NCBI GenBank assembly: GCA_029960045.1
Contig: JASCOV010000003.1
Location: 124,001-188,000, forward strand
DNA length: 64,000 bases
Direction of reading: 5' to 3'
Source: Flavobacteriaceae bacterium PS02293
GTDB taxonomy: Bacteria; Bacteroidota; Bacteroidia; Flavobacteriales; Weeksellaceae
This document shows, piece after piece, positions 17,923-27,103 of the stretch (position 1 is its first letter; every line of letters begins with the position of its first letter). Both the position numbers and the translations under genes were made by a program. The notes below the pieces were generated by a model, which was not told the origin of the DNA, made no database searches, and was given only the letters and a program-made list of their open reading frames with translations.

Positions 17923-18974
17923 GTACAGTTTACATCAACAGTGTAGCCTGCATCTCGGCTCAGGATACTTTAAATGAAAATTTCTTCGAGAATTTACAAC
18001 CTCAAAATTCTTCTCAGGTTTTAAAAGTAATAGAACCCAATTACAAAGAATTCATTCCGCCTGCGATGATAAGGAGAATGTCCAAAACTGTAAAAATGAG
18101 TTCTGTGGCATCAAATTATGCCTTGAAAGAAGCAGGAATCGAAAATCCAGATGCGATTATCGTAGGAACAGGAATAGGTTGTTCGCAGGATTCTGAAAAA
18201 TTTCTAAAGAATGTGATTGAAAATAATGAAGAGTTTTTGACGCCTACATTTTTTATTCAATCGACTCACAATACGGTTTCTGGGCAGATTGCTTTAGGTT
18301 TGCAATGCCACGCTTATAATTTCACTTATGTGAATACGTCTTCGTCTTTGGAATTTTCCTTGTTGGATGCGAAACTTCAAATCAATGATGGCGAAGCGAA
18401 AAATGTTTTGGTTGGCTCTACAGACGAGCAAACCGACAGAACGATGGAATTGTACAAACTAAACAATACCATTAAAAAAGAAGAAAATCTTCCGGTCGAT
18501 TATCTGAATTCGACAACAGAAGGTGTGATTTGGGGTGAAGGTTCAAGTTTTTTTGTTTTAGGAAAAGAAAAAACGGAAACTTCTTATGCTCAACTGAAAG
18601 ATATTCAAATCATTAATAAATTAGAAGAGGCTCAACAATTCATTGAAGATTTTTTAGCTAAAAATAATTTAAAGAATGAAGATATTGATGCTGTGATTTT
18701 AGGTTTCAGCGGAGATTCAGAATCGGATGTTTATTATAAAAACTCGTCCGAAATATTTCCTAATTCAGCATTGTTGTATTACAAACATTTGAGTGGAGAA
18801 TTCAATACTGCAAGTGGGTTTTCGACATTTATGGCTTGTCATATTTTGAAGAAACAAGAGATTCCGGAAGTGATGATGATTAATTCTGTGAAAAAAACAG
18901 AAATTAAAAATATCCTTCTTTACAATCATTTGGGAGGAAAAGACCATAGTTTAGTTTTGCTGGGGAAAGCTTAA
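17919..18974 (+). CDS. chain-length-factor-like ketosynthase homologue (no active-site Cys)
   Basis: The product is 351 aa from a GTG that overlaps the previous stop (GTGA, 17919-17922). An ATG at 17892 lies in the preceding gene. The protein follows the KS fold, but the nucleophile position is Ser141 (VNTSSSLE). The HGT motif is replaced by LGFSGDSES, while the second motif is partly kept (YYKHLSGEFNTASG). Loss of Cys and of one His next to a fully active KS fits a CLF-type subunit such as ApeC, which forms a heterodimer and sets polyene length. It is unlikely to condense on its own. Confidence 0.8.
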   Translation: MSTVYINSVACISAQDTLNENFFENLQPQNSSQVLKVIEPNYKEFIPPAMIRRMSKTVKMSSVASNYALKEAGIENPDAIIVGTGIGCSQDSEKFLKNVIENNEEFLTPTFFIQSTHNTVSGQIALGLQCHAYNFTYVNTSSSLEFSLLDAKLQINDGEAKNVLVGSTDEQTDRTMELYKLNNTIKKEENLPVDYLNSTTEGVIWGEGSSFFVLGKEKTETSYAQLKDIQIINKLEEAQQFIEDFLAKNNLKNEDIDAVILGFSGDSESDVYYKNSSEIFPNSALLYYKHLSGEFNTASGFSTFMACHILKKQEIPEVMMINSVKKTEIKNILLYNHLGGKDHSLVLLGKA

Positions 18975-19001
18975 TAATTCTGAGTAATATTAAAAAGTAA
19001 G

Positions 19002-19057
19002 TTTGTCATTCCGTAGGAATCTCAACAGTATTGTTTAGATTCCTACGGAATGACAAA
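19002..19057. repeat. intergenic perfect palindrome, 21-base arms
   Basis: Arms 19002-19022 and 19037-19057 (tttgtcattccgtaggaatc and its complement) pair perfectly around a 14-base spacer. The cattccgtaggaat core looks like a REP-type element of Chryseobacterium relatives. It lies between the CLF-like gene and the deacetylase gene, where it could act as a processing or attenuating hairpin. No T-run follows. Confidence 0.8.
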
Positions 19058-19080
19058 GAAAACGTTTTAAAAATTGGAAA

Positions 19081-19836
19081 ATGAAACATTATTCATTCAT
19101 CATACTTTATCTTTTTTGGAACGGCTTCATTTATGTTTTCAATGGAAGTATTTGGATGTATATTTTCTGTTTCATTCTTTTTTCAGTAACTGTGGTTTGG
19201 GGTTCTTTTGATATTCAATTAAAATATTTCATTAATTCCATCACTCAAAAAAAAACAAAAATCAAGGAAGTTGCATTGACTTTTGATGACGGGCCAAGTG
19301 AATTTACTCCGAGATTTTTAGATTTATTGAAAGAAAAAAACATCAAAGCAACATTTTTCTGCATCGGAAAACAGATTGAAAAATATCCTGAAACCTTTCA
19401 AAGAATCATTGCTGAAGGTCATACAATCGGAAATCACACTTATTCTCATTCCAATAACACCGGATTTTTGTCAAGCTTGAAAATGATTGAGGAAATTGAA
19501 AAATGTGATGAAGTAATTGCTAAAATCGGAAATATTAAAACTGATTTGTATCGCCCGCCTTTCGGAGTAACTAATCCGAATATTGCAAAAGCTATCAAAA
19601 AAACTCAGAAAAAAAGTATCGGCTGGAACGTTCGTTCATTGGATACTGTTATTGAAGACGAGAAAAAAATCTATAACAGAATCACGAAAAATCTTAATAA
19701 TGGAAGTATTATTCTTCTCCACGACACTTCGGAGAAAACCTACCAAGTTTTGGTCGAATTATTGTTATTTTTGGAGCGTGAAAAGTATTCGACTTTCACA
19801 ATTGACTCAATGATTAATTCTAAAAATAATGATTAA
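19081..19836 (+). CDS. membrane-anchored polysaccharide deacetylase family protein (NodB domain)
   Basis: The product is 251 aa. One or two hydrophobic helices occupy residues 5-40. A NodB-type carbohydrate esterase 4 domain follows, with TFDDGP (Asp69, Asp70) and the metal ligands HTxSH (His119, His123), then RPPFG and a late LLHD motif. Family members remove N- or O-acyl groups from glycans. Homologues occur in flexirubin loci, but their substrate there is not known to me. The gene end overlaps the next gene by eight bases. Confidence 0.85.
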   Translation: MKHYSFIILYLFWNGFIYVFNGSIWMYIFCFILFSVTVVWGSFDIQLKYFINSITQKKTKIKEVALTFDDGPSEFTPRFLDLLKEKNIKATFFCIGKQIEKYPETFQRIIAEGHTIGNHTYSHSNNTGFLSSLKMIEEIEKCDEVIAKIGNIKTDLYRPPFGVTNPNIAKAIKKTQKKSIGWNVRSLDTVIEDEKKIYNRITKNLNNGSIILLHDTSEKTYQVLVELLLFLEREKYSTFTIDSMINSKNND

Positions 19837-20455
19837 GAATATAGTTTTAGGCTCATTTTTATTAATTTCAAGTTTAGTTTTTGCGCAAAATACAGCAATG
19901 TCTTCTGCAGAATCAAAAGCTTTCGTGACTACAATTTCTTCTGAAACCAAAGAAATTAAAACTCTGCAAGCTGATTTTACTCAAACCAAAAAATTGGATT
20001 TTTTGGATAAAAGCATTGTGACTTACGGTAAAATGTCTTTGAAATTTCCAAATACGCTGAGCTGGAAATACACAAAACCTTATCAATACAGCATTATTTT
20101 TAAGGACAACAAGATCTTCATCAATGATCAAGGGAAAAAATCGTCTATTGATGCAAAAAGTAAAACCTTCGAGAAAATCAATAAACTAATTGTAGGAAGT
20201 TCCAACGGACAAATGTTCAACGACCCAGAATTTTCTGTAAGTTATTTCAAAAATGGAAATCTTAACATCGCTAAGTTCATTCCGAAATCTGCTCAATTAT
20301 TGAAATATATCAAGCAAATTGAACTTCAGTTTCCTAAAAACGAATCAACGGTTTCTCAGGTTAATATGACGGAAGCTTCGGGAGATACAACCAATATTGT
20401 TTTCAAAAACACAAAAATCAATGCACCGATTTCTGCTTCAGAGTTTTCTTTATAG
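19829..20455 (+). CDS. LolA-like outer-membrane lipoprotein carrier
   Basis: A 208-aa periplasmic protein. Its signal peptide (MIKNIVLGSFLLISSLVFAQ) is followed by a LolA-type half-barrel: LQADFTQTKKLDFLDKSIV, then GKMSLKFPNTLSWKYTKPY. General LolA carries lipoproteins. Aryl polyene loci have a dedicated LolA-like gene, thought to ferry the hydrophobic product or an intermediate across the periplasm. It overlaps both neighbours, so it is made with the deacetylase and lipoprotein genes. Confidence 0.82.
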   Translation: MIKNIVLGSFLLISSLVFAQNTAMSSAESKAFVTTISSETKEIKTLQADFTQTKKLDFLDKSIVTYGKMSLKFPNTLSWKYTKPYQYSIIFKDNKIFINDQGKKSSIDAKSKTFEKINKLIVGSSNGQMFNDPEFSVSYFKNGNLNIAKFIPKSAQLLKYIKQIELQFPKNESTVSQVNMTEASGDTTNIVFKNTKINAPISASEFSL

Positions 20456-21065
20456 TTTGATTTTTTTGCTGTTTGTTTCGTGTAAAACTTACAAGTTGGA
20501 AAATGTAGAACCGCTTCCTCTTCCTGAGAAATCAAAACAATCTGAAAATCTTTACTTTACTTCATCTCAGGATTATGTTTATAAATGCCAGATGGAAGTC
20601 TATGGTAATGACATCAGCGGAATTCTCATCATCAAAAAAATCTCTGAAACTACGCATCGTATCGTGATGACTTCTGATTTTGGAAACAAAATGATTGATT
20701 TTGAGATTGGCGAGAATGATACTTTTAAACTCAACTATGTTTTAGCAGATTTGGATAAAAAAATGGTTATTAATTTCCTAAAAAATGACTTTCAAGAGTT
20801 GCTGAGAAAAAACTATCCTGTCTCTGAAAGATTTGAAAATAATGAATCTATCATTGATATTTCTAAGATTGATAAAAAAATCTATTATCTGTTTTTTGAT
20901 AAGAAAAGCGATAATCTCACTCAAATTATTTACACTAAGAAAAACAGAGAAAAAATCGATTTCACTTTTGAGGCGAAAAAACCTATTTTTGCAGAAACGA
21001 TTAATCTTCAGCACAAAGATTTTAAAATCAATATAAAACTAAATCAAATAACCGAAAACGATTAA
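20421..21065 (+). CDS. lipoprotein of the pigment transport module
   Basis: The product is about 214 aa from the ATG at 20421, chosen because it gives a compact signal ending at the lipobox LLFVSC. An upstream ATG at 20397 would lengthen the n-region and lies deeper in the LolA-like gene. The mature part is beta-rich (YVYKCQMEVYGNDISGILIIKK) and lysine-rich, with no catalytic motif seen. It overlaps the LolA-like gene by 35 bases. By position it resembles the small lipoprotein paired with LolA in aryl polyene loci and may receive cargo at the outer membrane. Confidence 0.72.
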   Translation: MHRFLLQSFLYSLIFLLFVSCKTYKLENVEPLPLPEKSKQSENLYFTSSQDYVYKCQMEVYGNDISGILIIKKISETTHRIVMTSDFGNKMIDFEIGENDTFKLNYVLADLDKKMVINFLKNDFQELLRKNYPVSERFENNESIIDISKIDKKIYYLFFDKKSDNLTQIIYTKKNREKIDFTFEAKKPIFAETINLQHKDFKINIKLNQITEND

Positions 21066-21068
21066 ACA

Positions 21069-21674
21069 ATGAAAAAATTCTATTTTTTACTTTTATTACT
21101 TATCGCCAATTTTGCTTTTTCGCAAGTGACTTTCAAACCGGGAATCAGAGCGGGAGCTAATCTTTCTCATTTTTCTGACACGAATTATTACTATGGATCT
21201 TCATATTATTATCTTGACGGCAGCTATTATTCAGACAGTCCAACATACGATTACAAAAGCAAAGTAGATTTTTACATCGGATTTTTAGGAAATATTCGTT
21301 TTACAAAATTTTATGCCTTACAGCCTGAGATTAATTACTCCAGACAAGGTTCAAAGGTTGAATCTAACATCAATGACTGGAACGGACAAAAACTTAATGT
21401 TTCTTATTTAGGAGTTCAGCTAGTTAACAAGTTTTATTTCAAAAGTTTCAATGTTCACGTTGGTCCAACTTTGGAATTTGTTGTGGATAAAGATTTTTCT
21501 TTAGAAAACGAAGTTGATTTAGGAATTACTGCTGGTCTTGGCTATGATATTACCAAAAATCTTGGCGTTGAAGCTAGAGTTAAAAAAGGATTTGTTTCAG
21601 CAACCTACTTCGGAGATTACAGTACCAATGTCGTTTTCCAAGCTGGACTTTATTACACATTTGATATGAAATAA
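21069..21674 (+). CDS. outer-membrane beta-barrel protein
   Basis: A 201-aa protein with signal peptide MKKFYFLLLLLIANFAFSQ and an opening FKPGIRAGANLSHFSD typical of PorT/OmpW-like small barrels. Alternating hydrophobic strands follow, and the C-terminus is aromatic (LYYTFDMK). A Tyr/Ser-rich loop spans about residues 37-55. It lies three bases after the lipoprotein gene and one base before the dehydratase gene, so it is an operon member. It may anchor or insert pigment in the outer membrane. Confidence 0.8.
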   Translation: MKKFYFLLLLLIANFAFSQVTFKPGIRAGANLSHFSDTNYYYGSSYYYLDGSYYSDSPTYDYKSKVDFYIGFLGNIRFTKFYALQPEINYSRQGSKVESNINDWNGQKLNVSYLGVQLVNKFYFKSFNVHVGPTLEFVVDKDFSLENEVDLGITAGLGYDITKNLGVEARVKKGFVSATYFGDYSTNVVFQAGLYYTFDMK

Positions 21675-21675
21675 T

Positions 21676-22053
21676 ATGGCAATAGAAAGTATTTTAAATA
21701 GTTTTTACGAGTTAAAATCTTACGAATCTGAAGGTAACATCTTTCGTGCGAAAATAACATTGAACTCCAATCACGAGATTTTTAAGGGTCATTTTCCGGG
21801 AAATCCTGTAACACCAGGCGTTTGTATGATGCAGATTGTAAAGGACCTTACAGAAGAATTCACAGGTTCAAAATTGTTTCTGAAAACAGCTTCTAATGTG
21901 AAATTTATGGCAATTATCAATCCGTTTGAGACACCGGATTTGGTCATGGATTTGGACATTAATGAAACCGATGAAGAAATAAAAGTAAAGAACACGACTT
22001 CTTTTGGCGAAACTATTGCATTGAAACTTTCAGTTACTTATAAAAAAATATAG
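21676..22053 (+). CDS. FabZ/ApeI-like 3-hydroxyacyl-ACP dehydratase
   Basis: A 125-aa hotdog dehydratase with the canonical GHFPGNPVTPGV motif (His39), followed by the central helix MQIVKDLTEEF. Unlike the two hotdog proteins near darB, this one keeps the catalytic His and is the best candidate for dehydrating beta-hydroxyacyl-ACP to the conjugated enoyl chain. It starts one base after the barrel gene. Confidence 0.88.
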   Translation: MAIESILNSFYELKSYESEGNIFRAKITLNSNHEIFKGHFPGNPVTPGVCMMQIVKDLTEEFTGSKLFLKTASNVKFMAIINPFETPDLVMDLDINETDEEIKVKNTTSFGETIALKLSVTYKKI

Positions 22054-22055
22054 TT

Positions 22056-22538
22056 ATGAAACTGATGTTCGTTTTTCTGTTATCAATATTTTCGTTCTTC
22101 CAATCTGATCTGGAAGCTTTGAGAAACAGCTATTCCAAAGCTAATCTTTCCAACGAAAATGCGAAAAACTTTATTGATTTAGCAGAAAAGAAAACATCAT
22201 CTGATCCTGTAATCTCTGCCTACAAAGCATCGGCTAAAATATTGGAAGCTAAAATAACAACCGGCATCAGTAAGAAAAAAGCGTTGGTAAAAACGGGCGC
22301 AACCAGTCTGGAAGAGATTATTAAAAACAATCCAAACAACGCCGAATTGCGTGTGATAAGAATGAGCGTTCAGGAAAACATTCCGAAAATTGTAGGCTAT
22401 AATAAAAACCTTAAAGACGATAAGACTTTTCTTTTGACAAATTATGCCAAGCAAAACCCAGAACTTAAAAACTACATCAAAAGGTTTATAGAGCAATCCA
22501 AAACCACATCAGCGGCCGAAAAAGCTTCATTAAAATAA
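22056..22538 (+). CDS. small exported helical protein, unknown function
   Basis: A 160-aa protein beginning with a short hydrophobic segment (LMFVFLLSIFSFF) that looks like a signal or anchor. The rest is helical, Lys- and Asn-rich and repeat-like (KASAKILEAKITTGISKKKA, then NNPNNAELRVIRMSVQ). It lies two bases after the dehydratase and two bases before the glycosyltransferase gene, so it belongs to the transcript. No family recognised. Comparable short proteins occur in flexirubin loci. Confidence 0.65.
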   Translation: MKLMFVFLLSIFSFFQSDLEALRNSYSKANLSNENAKNFIDLAEKKTSSDPVISAYKASAKILEAKITTGISKKKALVKTGATSLEEIIKNNPNNAELRVIRMSVQENIPKIVGYNKNLKDDKTFLLTNYAKQNPELKNYIKRFIEQSKTTSAAEKASLK

Positions 22539-22540
22539 AA

Positions 22541-23713
22541 ATGACCATCCAAGAAGTGCAAAACGCAATCTCCGAAAAGAGAATTTGCGTTTTAATTCCT
22601 ACTTACAACAATGAAAAAACTCTGAAAAGAGTGATTGACGGCGTATTAGATTATACCGAAAATGTTATTGTAATTAATGATGGCTCAACAGATTCCACAA
22701 AGGAAATTCTTGAAAATTATCCTCAAATTTCAATCATCAGTTTACCCGAAAATAAAGGGAAAGGAAATGCTTTAAAAATCGGTTTCAGAAAAGCTTTAGA
22801 ACCTGGATTTGACTTCGCCATTACAATTGATTCTGATGGTCAGCATTATCCTGATGACATCCCTGTTTTTGTAAAAGCTTTGCTTGAGGAAAATGATGAT
22901 GTTTTATTGATTGGAAACCGAAATATGTCTCAAGACGGAATCCCAAAAAAAAGTAGTTTCGGAAATAATTTCTCTAATTTTTGGTTTTGGTTCGAAACCG
23001 GAATCAAGCTGGAAGATACACAATCCGGCTACAGACTTTATCCATTAAACAAAATTCCAAAAAAATATTTCACTCCTAAATTTGAGTTTGAAATTGAAAT
23101 CATCGTAAGAACAGCTTGGCGACACATTCCGGTAAAGAATGTTCCTGTAAAAGTTCTTTATGATCCTGCAGAACGGGTTTCGCATTTCCGACCATTCAAA
23201 GATTTTACGAGAATCAGCATTCTGAATACGATTCTGGTTTTCATTACTTTGATTTATATTAAACCAAGAAATTTCATTAATAACTTTAGAAAGAAAAGTT
23301 TCAAACGATTCATCAAAGAAGATGTTTTGGAAAGTGACGGAAGCAACAGAACCAAGGCGTTTTCCATCGCTTTAGGTGTTTTCATAGGATTATCTCCGGT
23401 TTGGGGATTTCAGACGTTTTTAGCCATTTCTTTGGCTGTCGTTTTCAAACTGAATAAAGTCCTTTCTTTTGTCTCTTCCAACATCAGTTTTCCGCCGTTT
23501 ATTCCGTTTATCATTGCGGCTTCTTTGTTTATTGGGGCACCTTTCGTAGATGGACAAACCAATTTTTTGAATCACGAATTAAGTTTCGAACTGGTCAAAA
23601 ATCATCTGCTTCAATACATTATTGGAAGTCTTATTTTGGCGAGTTCGGCTTCTGTAATTTTGGGTGCAGGATTTTATCTTTTTCTGAATAAAGTGAGTCC
23701 GGAAAACGGTTAA
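22541..23713 (+). CDS. GT2 glycosyltransferase fused to a DUF2062 membrane domain
   Basis: The product is 390 aa. The N-terminal ~220 residues form a GT-A family 2 domain of the dolichyl-phosphate-mannose synthase type: VLIPTYNNEKTL, VINDGSTDST and the metal motif TIDSDGQH. The C-terminal ~150 residues are DUF2062 with hydrophobic helices (AFSIALGVFIGLSPVWGFQT). Aryl polyene loci carry a similar glycosyltransferase. It may act on a lipid carrier or the polyene head group. It ends the plus-strand arm and overlaps the convergent C45-type gene by four bases. Confidence 0.87.
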   Translation: MTIQEVQNAISEKRICVLIPTYNNEKTLKRVIDGVLDYTENVIVINDGSTDSTKEILENYPQISIISLPENKGKGNALKIGFRKALEPGFDFAITIDSDGQHYPDDIPVFVKALLEENDDVLLIGNRNMSQDGIPKKSSFGNNFSNFWFWFETGIKLEDTQSGYRLYPLNKIPKKYFTPKFEFEIEIIVRTAWRHIPVKNVPVKVLYDPAERVSHFRPFKDFTRISILNTILVFITLIYIKPRNFINNFRKKSFKRFIKEDVLESDGSNRTKAFSIALGVFIGLSPVWGFQTFLAISLAVVFKLNKVLSFVSSNISFPPFIPFIIAASLFIGAPFVDGQTNFLNHELSFELVKNHLLQYIIGSLILASSASVILGAGFYLFLNKVSPENG

Positions 23714-25356
23714 TTCAACTTCTTCAAAGTTTTCTTTAAGTACTTTTCGATATTATTTTTGTCTGGAATTGTTGTAATCTCTTTCGTCAAAGCTTTTTCG
23801 AATTGAGTTTTCGCTTTCTGATAATCTTTTTGATTGAAATAATATTTTCCAACCTGATAATTAACCATCCAAAAATCAGGGTTTAAAGCCTGATAATGAT
23901 TGATAAACTCTTCTGAAAGTATTTTCTCTTCATCAAACTGAGAACTAAGTTTTTTAAATTCTTCATAATTTCTAAATTCCTGAGAATCCACAAAAGAATC
24001 CTTAGCAATATTCAATTCTGACTTGGCAAATTTTTCATTTTTCAATCGCTTATCAGAAAAGATTTCATTCAAATCATAACAGACAAATTCTCCCAATTGA
24101 CAAGGATTTGAAGAAACCCAAACCAATCTTTTCTCTGGCGAAAAAATCACAGCGTGATGTGCCAAAAGTTGATTCAAAGCTTTCTCATTTCCATAACCAA
24201 TCTTTTCATTTTTAAGTCCTGATCTGTCTCGTAAAATCAAAGCGATTTTTTCGGGATTTAATTTTTGGTTTTCCTGCAAAAGTTCGTTAAGCTTTTCGTA
24301 GCGATATTCCGAATGACTTTCTAAAATCTGTTTTTGATTTCGTTTATCATCTTTATAAGCGTCGGATTGAAAATGATTCGTACAAACTACTTTACTGGAA
24401 TTCTCAACTTTATAAACTCCGAAATTATCCGGAGAAACTTCAATAATCACGGCATTTTTATCATTCGCACTTCCAACTAAAATCGATTCTGAAACAAAGA
24501 CTTTCCGTTTTTTTGCAATCATAATCGCTTCATCAATATTTTTAGCAAATTGTAAAATCTCTCTAGTCACTAAAGAAATTGGTGTTTTTGCAGTTAAAGG
24601 AATTTTAGATTTGCCAGCGTTGATTGTCACTGTAATTCCTTCTTTATTCATTCCGGAAACTACGCCTATCATCCCTGGCCAACTGACTGACATATAAGGA
24701 ATACCAACCTCTGGTTCTACAAACTCTACCAATTTATTTTTAGCAAAATCATCGCCTACGTAAAAATCAAAATTTCGCCCAATTAACAATTCGCCATCTT
24801 CCGTATTTTCATTCCAAACAGCCAAAGACGAACAGCCAACCATCATCAAATCCTGCATTGCGTGACCAATGTCGTGTGCACCGTGCAAGTACAAACTTCG
24901 AAGATATTTTGGAGCGATAAAGTTGTATTTATCTGATGAATATTGAGATAAACCGTATAATTCAGTTTGAAAATCTTCACGAACATTCAAATACATTTTT
25001 CGGTTGTACCATTTCAGAAAGTTGCGCATCAATTTCTGTTTGAATTTTGACGGAACAAAACCTTCAACCTTAGAAAAGAAAATCTCTTCCTGTTTCTGCA
25101 TCAGGTCTTGTGTCAAAGCACCATTGTTATAGCCCAACTGCAAAGGATTTCCTTTGATATAAAGTTCCCAAAGCTGTTGCTTGTTTTTCGTTAAATAATT
25201 TTGATTAAAGCTAAAAGTCGAATCATTAATCTTATCAACTTTTGGGATTTCTAAAGCATATTTAGAAACATCCGGAACGTGATGAATCGACTTGGAAACA
25301 CCACAGGAAATAAGATTTAAAATAAAAAAAAGATAAATTAAGAATCTCGTTTTCAT
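23710..25356 (-). CDS. C45-family acyltransferase/hydrolase lipoprotein with TPR-like tail
   Basis: The product is 548 aa. The signal peptide ends in a lipobox (ILNLISC). An Ntn-hydrolase domain of the acyl-CoA:6-aminopenicillanate acyltransferase (C45) type follows: MMVGCSSLAVWNENT supplies the nucleophile Cys, and GRNFDF comes after. The C-terminus has a TPR-like part (YQVGKYYFNQKDYQKAKTQF). Family members self-cleave before the Cys and then transfer or hydrolyse acyl groups. As an envelope lipoprotein in a flexirubin locus it could form or edit the ester at the outer membrane. This role is inferred. It overlaps the oxidoreductase stop region by one base. Confidence 0.8.
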   Translation of the reverse strand: MKTRFLIYLFFILNLISCGVSKSIHHVPDVSKYALEIPKVDKINDSTFSFNQNYLTKNKQQLWELYIKGNPLQLGYNNGALTQDLMQKQEEIFFSKVEGFVPSKFKQKLMRNFLKWYNRKMYLNVREDFQTELYGLSQYSSDKYNFIAPKYLRSLYLHGAHDIGHAMQDLMMVGCSSLAVWNENTEDGELLIGRNFDFYVGDDFAKNKLVEFVEPEVGIPYMSVSWPGMIGVVSGMNKEGITVTINAGKSKIPLTAKTPISLVTREILQFAKNIDEAIMIAKKRKVFVSESILVGSANDKNAVIIEVSPDNFGVYKVENSSKVVCTNHFQSDAYKDDKRNQKQILESHSEYRYEKLNELLQENQKLNPEKIALILRDRSGLKNEKIGYGNEKALNQLLAHHAVIFSPEKRLVWVSSNPCQLGEFVCYDLNEIFSDKRLKNEKFAKSELNIAKDSFVDSQEFRNYEEFKKLSSQFDEEKILSEEFINHYQALNPDFWMVNYQVGKYYFNQKDYQKAKTQFEKALTKEITTIPDKNNIEKYLKKTLKKLN

Positions 25357-26882
25357 TATTTTTGATTTATAACTTCCATCAATCGCTCATCAATCAATTC
25401 TTTCCCCAAAATCTCCGAACAAGTTACAAATGCACCAATCGTAACACCAAGAATCCCGTGCATATTCACACTTTGTCCAGTTAAATACAGATTGTCAATT
25501 TTAGTTCTTGGCGAAATAATCGTTTTCAGAGGATTGGCAGAATCTTTCACATAGCCGTACATATTCCCTTTGTAACCGCCAATATAATCTCTGTAAGAAA
25601 GTGGCGAAGATGTATGAAATGACTTAATTACAGAGCGTATTTTCGGAAATTTCTTCTCAATTTCATCGATAAATTTTTCCGCTTTTCTGTGTTTGAATTC
25701 TTCGTATTCCTTTCCTCTCTCATCCTTCTCAACAACTGTGTGGAAAGAATTTTCCCATTCTTTGACCTCATCAAAACTCATATAAGTAATGGCTGTCAAA
25801 CTTTCTGAATATTCCGGATGGTGCTTGGATGCTGTGGAAGAAAGCATGTAACATTCCGGCCAAAGTTCTTCCGAACAATGTGATTTGTCCCAGACCAGAT
25901 CTTCGGATTTGTAATGGTAATAATTGAAATTGAAATGCCTGAAAGCTTCTGGTTTTAAAATTAAATAAATACTGAAACAAGAAATAACAGGCTCCAGATC
26001 ATAAACTCTTTTGATAAAGGATTTTCTGAAATGTTCCAATCCGACCAATTCCAAAGTTGTCCTGATTTCTATATTAGAAATGAATTTTTTTGCAAAGAAT
26101 TCTTTTTCATTTTTGGTTTTGACAGATCTTAGCAAGTTGTTCTCGTCAAAAACCATCTCCGAAACTTCGCTGTGTTTATAGACTTCTGCACCATATTTTC
26201 TAAGTTGCTTAATCAAAAGTTTTGAAATCTGACTTCCTCCACTTGTGCATTTGTAAGAACTTTGGATATAGGAATTCACCGTCAAAGCGTGAACATAGAG
26301 CGGTGTTTTATTTTCGATGCCGGCGTATAGAAAATTAGATCCAGAAAGTACGGCTTGTAATTTTTTATTAGGCGTTACAGATTCTATAAATTCCTGAGCA
26401 TTGATGTAAAGAATCTCATCATTATATTTGCCTTTACCAACGAGATTGTACCTTGGAAACTCGTTACAGACATTTTGGATTTCCTGAATATATTTCTCAA
26501 GATTTTCTCTTTCTTCAGGGAATATTTTGGATAATTGTTCAACGAAATTTTCGTAGCCTTGGGAATGTGGATATTCTATCTCATCATTTTCAAAAGTGAT
26601 TTTATCAAAACCATTTTCGTCTAATTTTTTGAGACTTAACCCATCCATTATTCCAAGATAAGTGAAATACTGATAGAGATTTTGTCCTTCGGAAAGTCCG
26701 CCTAAATAATGAACGCCTGTATCGAAGAGAAGTTTGTCGCGGGAAAACGTCTGTAAATTTCCGCCATATTGATTGTTCTTTTCCAAGACGCACACTTTGA
26801 GACCTTCTTTCGCTAAAACGAGAGCCGAAACAAGTCCTCCTAAACCGCTGCCGATAACAAGTATGTCGTATTCTTTTTCCAA
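25356..26882 (-). CDS. FAD-dependent oxidoreductase, phytoene desaturase/retinol saturase-like
   Basis: A 508-aa protein with an N-terminal dinucleotide-binding motif (VIGSGLGGLVSALVLAKEG) and the GG doublet (NNQYGGNLQTF) typical of CrtI-like amine oxidase-fold enzymes. It ends with LYLTGQSVNMHGILGVTIGA, the usual FAD-closing segment. In flexirubin loci such an enzyme is expected to oxidise or isomerise the polyene or its ring. The exact reaction is not visible. It is cotranscribed with the C45-type gene. Confidence 0.85.
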   Translation of the reverse strand: MEKEYDILVIGSGLGGLVSALVLAKEGLKVCVLEKNNQYGGNLQTFSRDKLLFDTGVHYLGGLSEGQNLYQYFTYLGIMDGLSLKKLDENGFDKITFENDEIEYPHSQGYENFVEQLSKIFPEERENLEKYIQEIQNVCNEFPRYNLVGKGKYNDEILYINAQEFIESVTPNKKLQAVLSGSNFLYAGIENKTPLYVHALTVNSYIQSSYKCTSGGSQISKLLIKQLRKYGAEVYKHSEVSEMVFDENNLLRSVKTKNEKEFFAKKFISNIEIRTTLELVGLEHFRKSFIKRVYDLEPVISCFSIYLILKPEAFRHFNFNYYHYKSEDLVWDKSHCSEELWPECYMLSSTASKHHPEYSESLTAITYMSFDEVKEWENSFHTVVEKDERGKEYEEFKHRKAEKFIDEIEKKFPKIRSVIKSFHTSSPLSYRDYIGGYKGNMYGYVKDSANPLKTIISPRTKIDNLYLTGQSVNMHGILGVTIGAFVTCSEILGKELIDERLMEVINQK

Positions 26883-27103
26883 TATTTGAGGTTAGATATT
26901 AGACTTTAGATGTTAGATTAAAAAGTTTGTTTTAAAACGTTGAATTATCTCTTAGTTTATATTTTTTATTTGAATCGATGAATCTCGTCCCTCGATTTGC
27001 TCGCAGCCCGACTTGAGTGGAAATCCTTTTTTGTGGCTGGAAAAGCTTTGACAAAAAGATTGGGAACGGAAGGCGGATTAAGCTGCCATAAATGTATTGA
27101 AAA
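26883..27103. repeat. 221-base intergenic stretch with repeat-like sequence
   Basis: The first part (around 26890-26922) is low-complexity gttagat/ttaga repeats. The second part (about 26983-27090) contains gctcgcagcccgacttgagt and aacggaaggcgg, which resemble a dispersed intergenic repeat I associate with Flavobacterium and Chryseobacterium genomes. No credible coding potential. Confidence 0.4.
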
